64,000 nt of DNA from Ariolimax columbianus (taxonomy: Eukaryota > Mollusca > Gastropoda > Stylommatophora > Arionidae). Below are positions 23,001 to 35,000 of the stretch, one piece after another. How positions within the stretch are numbered: position 1 is the first letter of the stretch; each line of letters begins with the position of its first letter. A model generated the notes under the pieces. The model searched no databases, had not been told where the DNA came from, and saw only the letters and a program-made list of their open reading frames with translations. The DNA is taken from the NCBI GenBank assembly GCA_036924085.1, contig JAVGWX010000013.1:52434404-52498403 (forward strand). Direction: 5' to 3'. A program made the translations under genes and the position numbers.

Positions 23001-26000
23001 ACATAGTGCAACGCACACCGCATTGGAGAATGGAGAAATAAGGCAAACGCAAAAACAAATAAGTCAATTTCATCTATATATAATTTTCAATGCCCCGTAT
23101 ATTTTATCTCAATGAAGAATGGTGTGAATTACTAATTTCTAATTGTTAATGTAATGGCAAATCTCCATAATGTGCAATTGCAATTAGTTCAGACCACTAC
23201 CGAGTGGTCTGCCAAATTTGTATATTACATCTTTTCAGGGTTACATTTGTCAAATAAGGTAAATGTGTCTGGAATATGAAAGCAGATGCGACTTGTATGA
23301 GCACATTTTTATGACCAACATTTTAGAAAGTTTTCCTCCTGCTAGATAATTTGACAAGCTGGTATTCAAGGAAAATTTTCACAAAAAAATAAAAAGGATG
23401 ATAGTGAATAACAAACACCTTCATAAAATTCATTACTGACATCTTTCAACTTGAATGAAGCCTGTCACCTCAACTGGCAAGCTAAACTCTGCTATCTACA
23501 CAAAATAAGTTAGACATTTATGTCTGTTTAACTCATCCAGTATGCCATACTATATCTGACTATCCACCTGTCCATGACTTATGTATGGAAATGTTAGCTC
23601 CCCCCACCAACCATATGATAGTAGAACTGCACTACTAGAATATTTTGTACCCAGTAATATCTTCTTCTTCTTCTGCGTACACAGTCAGACAGTAACCATT
23701 ATTTTCTCGAAAAAAGCGGCGGTCATCCTGAGACTCTCGCCACTACCATAGAGCTTGTCTTGCAGTTCCACTGGCAATGGCCACATCTGCTCTCTCTGAT
23801 CCTCGTATGTCGGGCAGTTCTGCAGCAGATGTTCAGTGGTCATTTTACCAGTACCGCACGGGCATTCGTCGGTACACCCTATCTTCAATTTGTTGAAGAG
23901 TACCCAGTAATATGATAAATGAGGAAAACAAGCTGTTCCAACAATTCCCTGATGGTGATTTCCATTAAATAATAGTTACAAATGCAAGCAAAGATGGCAA
24001 CAGCTTCAGACATATGCTGCAAGATGTGATCTCATATGACTGCAATCCAATCCTGGCACATGTGAGGAGTTGCCCACGGGGTCATCATGTTTTCTATTTT
24101 TCCGCTTTCTCTGAGCCTCAGCGATGTTTAGCTCTGCGATCTGAAGACCTTGTGTGATACCAGAGTGCCAGGTGGAATTGTTCTGTGCAAGCATACCACA
24201 GGAGGTGACATTAATGTTAAAGCTTTTCAAAGATTTTTAAAGAGTCTCTGTAGCGTTTCATCTGTTCCCCTGGTTAGTGTCTGCCTGTTCTGAGCTCACC
24301 ATATAGCAGCTGCTTCGGGATGCGCTCATTGTGTATGCGAACAACATGCTCTGTACATCTGATCTGGGCTTTTAGCAGGATATGTATGCTCAACATATTG
24401 ACTTGTTAAGAATTTCAAGCTAGATACGTGATCCTGCGCAGCCAACTCATGTGCAAACTATTTAGCTGTCTGACAACAGTGTGATTAGCACTACAGAACG
24501 ATTCACTTTTTACTTGGTGGCGATACTAATGCCATGTCAGTTTCAGACGTTCATTTGTAACCTTCCAACCTCAGAGCTTGCCTTTGCAAGCCTATAGTTG
24601 ACCTTAAAGTCGATATTCGCTTCTCTGGTGAGGATACTTCCTAGGTAGCTGAATCTATCAACTGCCTGGAGATGTTGGTTTTGTAAGGCGATGTTTTTTC
24701 ACTGCATGGCTTCCAAGGAGCAGGTTGGAAGAGTATCTCAGTTTTCCTAGTGCTGATTGTGAGAAAAACATTACTCCACATCGTCTAAAACTCTGTGGTA
24801 GACTGCATATCTTGTTCTGAGGAAGCGTCAAGGGTGCAATCATCAATGAACAGGATATCCTTCTTCTTTATCGATCAACTGATGCTATCATTCTAGTCCG
24901 GTGAGGTTCACGAAAGAGATGGTGCGTTTCAGGTCTTCGCCAGTCCCCCACAGCTTTTCGAGCATGGTCTCTCCCCCAGGCCAGACTGCCTCTCTTTGGT
25001 CTGCATAGGTCAATCAGTCCTGTAGGATATGTTCTGGTGTGTGCTTGGGTGCTCCACAATTGCACATGACGGTGTCTCTAAGACCCATTCTTTGTAGGTG
25101 GGCCTTTAGTCTGCTATATCCCATTCTGAGTTTAAAAACCTTGTCCGCCCATCTCTGCCAAGTTTGTCCATGCTGTCATTTTCTGGCTTGTATTCTTTGT
25201 GCTGGTCTCTCCCTTCTGTCCTCATGGATCGTTTGATGAGCGTCTTTGCTTCTTTATAGCTGTGGATGGGGAGTCTGTGTGCCTCAGGAGATCCAATATG
25301 ATACTATTGATCACATTGGCATTAGATTCTGATGACCCTGCGTTCTGTGTCTGATATGCATGTCAGTAACAGTGTTCTATTCAGCATCAGAAAGCATTGC
25401 TGTAAAGACAATGCTAAAGAGTGGCAGTGTTAGCACACATCCCTGTTTGACTCCCGTTAGTCAATGTGACAGAATAATTCAAATAGTGCACATAGTTTTG
25501 TCAGCACAACTAACTCTACTCACATCTGTCTTGCTCATATTTTCTCATGAGCACAGGGGAGTGGGATTTTAAGGACATACCCCTGTAGTTACCTAAATTA
25601 AATTGTTTTACATTTCAATTATCTCATTTTAAGCAGTTCAAAGCGATACCAACATTTACATGATAACTAAAACAAAAATATGTTTTTTCAATTGTTTAAA
25701 ATGAATGACCAACCAACATCTGGTATATGGCCATCCCTTAAAAAGAATGACAGCTTACCTATCTGCAAGGACAATCCTGGTTGTTGTAACGTTCTCAATT
25801 GTGAACTTTGTTTTCCCATTTTTGCCCGCCAGCCTGCCAATAGCTCTAGCAAGATGGTCTCCTTTCAGCGGCTTAACTATAATAATATCATAGAAGAAAA
25901 GTTATTACCACACAATCTATACAGTTTTAAAACTACTCGCTCTTCTAAAAATATTTTTATTTTTTTTTAATTAAAAAAAAACAGTAGCTTTGTAACCTCT

Positions 26001-29000
26001 ATTGTATTTTTCTTACTAGGAACCTTGAAGTTACTGTCCTGTGATATTTTCCCCAATATTTATGTTATTTTGTCTGTGGTAGTCAAATACTTCAGTATGC
26101 TACAATTTCTATATTTTTTACACACAATCTTCCTACTGATATAGAATGCATTTATCAAATTACTTTACTTATAAAACTAAAACCAAAAAAATATAATACT
26201 TACAATTTCGACATCTATACCAGCTACAACAGATGTGGAGAAGGTTTATTGTATAAAGAAATGATATTAAATAATAAAATACCTTAAGTACCAGCATTAT
26301 AGAGGAACAATTAGTTAACAAATGACAGTTCAATTAAACTTACCATCTGTAACATCAAAGCTCTCAAGGTATAGGTGATCTAAGCGAAGAAGTGCAAGGG
26401 CATCCTGCAAAGACAGATATTAGTGATACAGCAGTTCATTAGTTATACTACGCATTCATTTTTTATGGAGAAATAAATAGATCAAAGCGTGTAGCAGTAC
26501 TGAAGGTTAAAAATCTATTAAATAGGTAATTTGTTACGGCAAAACCAATGATGAAAAATTCACACATTTATATGAATTTGGATTAAAACAGAAGCAAAGT
26601 GTCTTCAAATCATCTGCATTTTTCTTATTTCATATTCAGCAACAAAAGAGTATTAAAGAAAATACAAAATGAAAGTTACTTACATCTACTTCAAAGCCAA
26701 GTACAAAAGCTTTCACAAAATCTTCAGCTCTCTGCAAGGCACCAACATCCACTGTTTCTTTACCAGCCTAAAAATATATTGATCATAAATTATTATGTAC
26801 GAGAAAAAGGACGGAAGGGGAAGCTCCCCCCATGTTACTGAAACAAGACTATTAACAAAACTGGAGAATATTCTACTTTCTCAGTACTAAAACCTTGTCA
26901 GGGTTCTTTTATTGCAAACAGTTCACCCTTCTTCTGTTATTTTTATGTAATGAAGATCACTCCAGTTTTCTTACTAATTCCATCTTAGATTGCTTCTATA
27001 TTATGTACTCCATCTTAAAGATTTGCAAATTGCAAATGTGCTTATAGTTTTTCTTAGTCAACATCTATCAATGTTCTTTTATTTGACACTTCGCTAACTA
27101 TCATATTGTCAGGTTTCCTGGCATTGATCGTCACTAGGGTGATTAAATTTGTTATATTATTCTTAGACCATTTCCTTGTGTAGACCATTTCCTTCTGCAC
27201 CAACACTCGCTCATACAAGCATCTTCAATTATAACCAGAACATGCTCTTACAAACATTTACCAAGCATGATTTTTAAACCAACCAGATGGTCCATTTCAA
27301 AACTAACTGCTTGCCGTGTTTTTCTAGTGCAAAAGTAAAATCAATGCTGTAAAACTCAAGTCTGTTACAGCAAAATGCATCGAGAAAGGAAACTGACCAT
27401 AATGTGGCAAACTAAATTGTTTTACTTTTTCAAGAAGCAGTCTCCACATCCATCACCAGTTACCTAAAACTATTTAGATCTACTGCCATTATCATCAACC
27501 TCTTTGTAAAATCGTCATAAAATTCACCTTTTCCAAAATGAAAAACAAAATTGACATACACTAAATTTTGCTGAATAATTTAAGGCTGATGATTGCATGC
27601 AGACTCGCCATCCACAGAGCTATAAAGAAGCAATGACAGTCATAACACGATTCATAAGGACAGAAGGGAGAGACCAGCACAAAGAATGCAAGTCAGAAAA
27701 TGACAGTATAGACAAACTTGGCAAAGATGGGCATACAGACAAAGATCTTCAGACTCAGAACATTGTAGACTCAAGGCTCACCTCCATAGAATAGGTCTTA
27801 GAGACAACCGCCACATGCAATTGTAGAGCACCCAAGCAAATACCAGAACATACACTGCAAAACTGCCCTACTTATGCAGACCAAAGACAGGCAGTCTGGT
27901 CCGTGGAAGCAATCATGCTCGAAAAGCTGTTGGGGACAGGCGAAGACCTGAAACGTACAGTCTCCTCCGTGAACCTCACCTGGCTAGAAGCATAGCATCA
28001 GTTGATCGAAGAAAAAGAAGGCTGATGAATTCCTTCAAGAAGACACCTAAATCATCAACATGCTATACATTCCTATTCCACTTTAGCAAGAATACAAATA
28101 TGTAAAGGTTAGATATGGTTTGTTTATGTTTATTTGGCTTTCAGGTGCATTTTTATATTTAAAGTTACCATTTTTTTTTTTATCAGCAGCCAAAAAAGAG
28201 ACTGAATTACCATTTACAAACATGCTCTGTTTCTTATATGTACCTATAAGTGGGGTACACTGAAACTGTATTTTAAAATATGTTAAATGGAAAATAATTA
28301 CAGATTTCAAGGCAAAACAAATTGATCATTTCCCAGATTGTGCACAGAAAATCTCTTTGAGATAACAATCATAGCAGTTGAAGATGAAAATCAAATGGTG
28401 ATAATTGCAAGTTCAAAAACTACGTTACAACCAACAGCTCTGTGTCAGCGACAAAGAGCAACAAAAATGAAAATAACTAATTAATCATAGTGACAAAGAC
28501 AAATAAAAATAAGGAATGAAATATTTATATACCAACCTTAACAAGAAAAAAGACTGTTTTGGCCACGGCAGAAGGTGCATACAAGGCAGTAGTGCATACA
28601 GAATATATTTCTTATTAATAGTTACCCATCACAGGCAAATATGGTGACAGGTATCAGACTTGAACTGCAAGATGTGATCTCCATCAATCAAAGCCCATTG
28701 CTCCCCTCAGTGTATAGGCCATTGACAACATTTTGCCAACACACATGGCTCTTGGACTGCTCTTTCTGCCTCTCTCCAGGTGTAATTATAGTTCCTTCTC
28801 ACATTTTCTTCTTCATGTATTCTTGTGTCTACCCCTCTTTTTCTTCCCTTGAGGATTCCATGTAAGAGCCTGTCTGCCTATGTTGGACACTGCCTTCCGT
28901 ACCCTATGTCCTATCCAGCCCCATTTTCTACACTTAAGTTGTTCCAGTAGGTGTTGTTGACTCCTTTCCTATAGGTCCTCATTCCTCCCCATGTTCTGAC

Positions 29001-32000
29001 ACTTCAAGCTCATTATGCTTCATAGGCATCTGTTAACGGATTACTCGAAGTCTATGTTGTATGGCCGTGGTCGTTCTCCAAATTTCACATCTCCATACAG
29101 CAGCACTGTCTTGACACTGGCATTAAACATTTAAACTTTGTTGTCCAGTGTCAGGAATGCCATTCCTGTCTTTCCCTTCTGGTTCTTATTACCTCCTGAT
29201 ATGTGTCATATGTGCTGCCTAAATAAGTAAAGGTATCCACTTCTTCCAACAGCTCTCCCTCCAGCTTGATGGGTTTCAGTCCCAATTTGGTTGATTGCTC
29301 TTTACCCTATTAAGTTTCTCTTGCATTTGGCTTTGATTGTGTGACAAAAGTACCAGATCGTCTGCATAGTCCAGGTCCTCCAATTGTGACAAGTGTCCAC
29401 CGAATACCAGTTCTTTTTTCCTCAATTGATGTCTTCATTACCCAATCTAAAGCCAACAAGAACAGGAAGGGTTAGAGCGGTATTCTTGCAGCACTCCGAT
29501 GTTGTCAGTCAGTACTCCTTCATGTACCACTCTACTAACTGACTTTTTGTGCATATTCTGTATAAGGGCTATGAACTTCTCTGGTATCCCATAGTGTCTG
29601 AACATTTGCCAAAGAGTACTTCAATCCACACTGGCAAACACTGTTTCATAGCCTATAAAATGTGTGTATACGGATGATTTTAACTCAAAAGTTTGTTTTA
29701 CTATGATGCGTAGAGTAGCTGTATGATTTGTGCATGTTCTTCCCTGGTGAAATCCTGCCTGTTCCTCTCTGAGCTTTTTGTCTACTTCCATTTTTAATCT
29801 GTCCAAGATTTTTCCGTGGAATATCTTGCCTGGCAACTGACAGAAACGTAATCCCTCTATAAATGCTTAAATCTGCCAGTTCTCCCTTTTTATGCAGTTT
29901 AATCAGATACTCTTTTTTCCATTCTGTTGACAACCTCTCCTCTTCCCATATCTTCTTGAATAATTCTTGCAATGTATCTGTGGCCTTATCTATATCTGCC
30001 ATTACAGCTTCTGCTGCTAATCTATCTGGTCCTGTCGCTTTTCCTTTCTTGATTTGAGAGATGATCCTTTGAATGTCTATCTTATTTGTGTTATGGCTTG
30101 CTCACTGACTATCAAACGTTAAGAATTTCACTGAATCATGCTGCACAGCACTCAAGAATCTAGCCCTTGTCTGCAAGTAGTGTTGTGCCACCATTATTGC
30201 ACGCATGTGATGGGTGATTGGATTGGGGATCCATAGACTGCATTCAGTGAATCATAGAAGCGCTTTGAGTCATTCGTAATTGCATATTTCTGGATCTCAT
30301 CTACTTTATTTGCTGTGCAATTTGTATATGGGATGAACAGTTCTGTCTGTCTATGGTGGAGGGAGAAATGGGCCACTGTAAAGAAGACAGTGTAATATGT
30401 CACTTCAGATATCCTGGGCCATACCACATGAAAAGACCCTGACTGGTTTGACAAAACTAATGAAGATATTAAAAACCTGCGAAGATATAAAAAAAACCTG
30501 CTCACTGAAAAACATTGCATGTACAGTTTCCCCCAAAATGATCCCTCTTCAAATCAATACTAACCTTTATTTCTACTAGACGTCTCTTTGAGACAAATCT
30601 CACATTCAGTTTCAGGTTTTCCACAATTGGTGCAAAAATTTTAAGCCAGTCTTTCTGCAGAGGTGTATAACGATGTGGAGGGACTGGTATCCTTCTTACT
30701 TCTCCCTTAGAGCCCTATACAGAGTTGGAGGAAGTCTTATCAATGTTTATGAATTGCAATTAGAGATGCAGGTAATACAGCAATGAAGATAACTGCTAAA
30801 AAAAAACATATCTGTATTTTATGGTGTCTGACATACACAATCATGGTTTAACAAAACGTCTAGTCTATGTTTATAGACTAGACGTTTTGTTAAACCATGA
30901 TTGTGTATATCAGACACCATAAAATACAGATGTTTTTTTTTAGCAGTTATCTTCATTATCATAAACTTTATTCCACGTCTCTTTATCCTGCATTTTTGTC
31001 TGTTTTCACATGTTTATTGGAGTATACATCAGTTATACTTCACAAGTAGAACATGTTTTGCTGCTCCTAGTGTACTATTATTTTTATTATGTAAATCAAG
31101 ACAGTACTTCCAATATCTTTTTTAATTCTTTGTCAATCATCCTGAAATGGATGCTGTGTTGTTCTGTGCCTTTCAGCCCTCTCATCATTATATAGCGCAA
31201 GGCAAACATAATTCAATGATACCTTATTTTATCTGTGCCTAAAAAATGGGTTTATGAATAAGTAGGAATATTGAAGATGATTATGTCAGTCTGAGATAGA
31301 ATATTTGAAACAGATCAACTAGTTTTGTCACACTAGCTGGTTTTGTTCATGTGTCCATTATCTGCATTTATTTCTTCCAGAGTTCAGGGAAATGGTTTTT
31401 ACAAGAAGAGTGGCCAGGGTTCAAAGGGTTAAACAGGTCCAAGAGTTCAAATACCTGGGAAGTTTTTTTTACAAAAGATGGAAAGGTTGATACAGAAATT
31501 GAAACTAGATGTTGGAAAGCCACTGCTGTGACTTATAAACTGTTACCATTACATAAATACCCGGTATGAGCAAGGCAACAAAACTAATAAACAGGATATT
31601 CTTAGCATACTCATTTTTTGTTACCAATGTCAAACTTGGTCCTTATCCAAAGCACTGAAGAGGAAAATTACAACATGTCAAATGAGAAGTCTATGTCATT
31701 TGCATCACCAGGAGAGATAAAAAGAGAAATTATGACATTAGAAATATGGTCAGAACTAGCCCTTGTGCTGAATATATATCCAGACAGAAAATAGATGGTT
31801 CAATTATTTGATAAGAATGCAACAAGTTCAACTACTACTGCACACTTTCAACACAAGAAGATCTGGCTGCAGTGTACAAGGAAGACTGCTTAGCAGATGA
31901 GTAAATGACATAACTGAAATCCTACAACACAGAAAAACAACTATTTTCGTCCCATGATGCTTAACATCACAAATGGACAGAGAAGTTAAGTAAAAATACT

Positions 32001-35000
32001 CGTTAATTTGACCTTTTTAATTTAAAAATAAACGGACGCATAGTAAAACTACAAGTAAATGAACAATAGTGATCAGTTCGTTTGCATCTCTGCTCAGCAA
32101 CTCTAAAACAATACAGCAACAAAGATAATTGAAATCAGTATCCCTTTATACATCTGTACAGCAAATTTCAAAGTCCTCAATGCTGACCGAAATTGGTTTT
32201 GGCGATAGCATTAACCTTATCATTTTATCGAAAAACTTCTTGGTGATAATTTTGTCGGGTTTATAATATTTGGTACAATTTGATATAAAACACATTTTAC
32301 AAAATATGCAGACCTTATTTATTGTCATAATTCTAGTTATTTGTCAAGACTGCATTTCTGTACATTTTTCTTATCAAAATCTTATTTTATACACTCCACT
32401 GCACCTCTAAGATACAAAATCACAGCGTAAGTATCAGAAAGTTTCTCGTATTAGGTACCAGATCACAAGGAAGGCCTAAATAAATTAAGATACAAGCACA
32501 TTTGCAAAAGATCCATGAACGATCAATCCAAACACCTCGGAGGAGATTGCAGAGGATAGAGCTACAAGGCAAACAAGGAGAGCGACTTTGAGAACGGGCA
32601 TCAGAGTTAGTTCTGATGACAAAGATGGAAGACAAGCGACGCAAAAGAAAGGAGCCTACACACTGACCACACTAATCGAACTTTTTCTTGGAAAAAAAGC
32701 AGCAAACGCCTTTGTTGAACATTATGCCAGAGCAAACCACATTGATGTCCCTGCAGATAGGCATACAGACATTAGTGAAGAGCAAAAGGGGCACGACAAC
32801 ATCAATATGGCCCCAGAAGAGCATATGATGGAAAATTAACAATGAATGAAATGGAAGAGGCCATGAGAACATTAATGAAGAGGAAATCTCCCGGAAAATA
32901 TGGGATAACAAACTAAATGCTGATAGGGCTGGGCCAAACAGCAAAGACGAAGTTACTATCAGTTCTGAACCAAAGCTGGAAAAGAGGTAGTGTACCCCAG
33001 GCATGGAAAGACGCAGTACTTGTACCAGTACCAAAGAAAGGAAAAGACAAAACAGATCCAAATGGATACAGGCCTATCAGCCTACTGAGCTGCGTAGGCA
33101 AACTGATGGAACGTATGATAAACACCAGACTGATGTGGCATTTGGAAGAAAAACACATACCAATTCCACAGCAAGCAGGCTTTAGACAGCACAGATCCAC
33201 TGAATTCTGGAAACAGGGACTTAGAGTCAAGCTAAGAAGAAGTGAAGTTTGTGGGAAAATGTACAAATGGATCAGTCACTACCTCAAAAACAGAACGGCC
33301 AGAGTTCAAGTACAAGGGCAGATGAGCAAAAAGGTGACACTTGAGCAGGGAGTACCCCAAGGGGGAGTACTGTCACCCACACTCTTCCTGGCGTATATAA
33401 ATAACATAACAGAGAATATACCAAGAAGAGTCCATAGCTCAATGTTTGCAGACGATCTGGCTATGTGGACCTCTGAAAAGAATCTCACTATAGCAATAAA
33501 TCGGATGCAGCAGACCCTAAAATCGCTGGAAGAGTGGGCGAACTCATGGCTAGTCAAAATAAACGAGGAAAAAACGACATGTACAATATTCTCGCTATCA
33601 AACAAACCCCAAAACACCACATTAAGTCTTTACGGCAAATACCCGCAGCCAAACGACAACCCAAACTACCTGGGAGTCACATTTGATCGGCGCATGACAT
33701 AGAAAAGTCACATCGAGAGAAACCGAATCAGAGCCAGAGAAAGAATGGCAATCATGAGGAAACTTGCTGGCACAAGCTGGGGAGCAGACGAAAGTATACT
33801 AAAGAAACTGTACACTGGAAGAGTGAGACCAGTTCTCAAGTATGGCATTGCGACATGGACAACATCAGCAAAGGCAAACTTCGATAAAATTAGCAAACTC
33901 CAAAACCAAGCCATGAGAGTTATAACAGGAGGCATGAAGTCAACGCCAATTGTAGAACTTGAAAAGATTACAAAACTGCAATCCATGACCGACAGAAGAG
34001 ACTGCAGAGCCCAGCAGCAAGCAGAGAAACTCAGAAGACTGACTGACCATCCAATGCACCAGAGACTTAACAATTTCGGAAATGGGAAACTAAAGCGGAG
34101 AAACTTTGCAGAAATAGCCAAAGCAAAGATGCACGAAGACCCCATGAATGCACTAACAACACCAAAGCCCATCCTTACTGTACGAAAACCTACCTGGAGG
34201 CAGCATATATTTCCAGAGGTGGTAGAAAATATACCAGGTATTGGAAACAGAAACTACCAGACTGAAAAAGAAAGAAGAGATACTACCCTGAGCTACATAA
34301 CGAAAAACTACCCAAGCATGGACTGGACCCATGCATACACCGATGGTTCTGTAACAAACACAACACAGAACGGAGGGGCAGGAGCATTTCTGAACCTACC
34401 AAATAGCAGAAAAATAACACTGTCATTCGCTACTGGAAAATACACAAGCAATTTCAGAGCGAAGGCAGAGGCACTGAGGGCGGCAGTGGAAGAAATGGTG
34501 ACAGTTAAAAGGAATGAAAGCCATATAGTCCTGCTTACAGACGCCTTGGCCGTAGTCAGAGCACTAAAAAGCCAGAAAAATACTGAACTAAATGATCTAA
34601 GAGCAGTACTCTGTCAACTATGCCAGCAGTCCGCACCAAAAAGGGTAGTGGTACAGTGGGTTCCATCCCACTACAACATCCAAGGCAACGAGGAGGCAGA
34701 CAGACTGCATTTGTTGCAAAACTGCCCGACATACGAGGATCAGAGAGAGCAGATGTGGCCATCACCAGTGGCAACACTATCACTAGACAATGACAAGCTC
34801 TATGGGCATGGCAGTGTCGACAGCCTCAGAATGGCCGCTGCTTTTTTCGAAAAAATAAAGTTTGATGTCTGACTGCGTACGAAGAAAAAGAACTTTTTCT
34901 GTTTACACTGCTGTCGTCCCTGTCAATCGAGAAGGCAAAATCAGCCACGAAAGTGAAAGTTTAGTTGATGTCCCTCCAGGACAGAAGCTGCCACTGCCAA

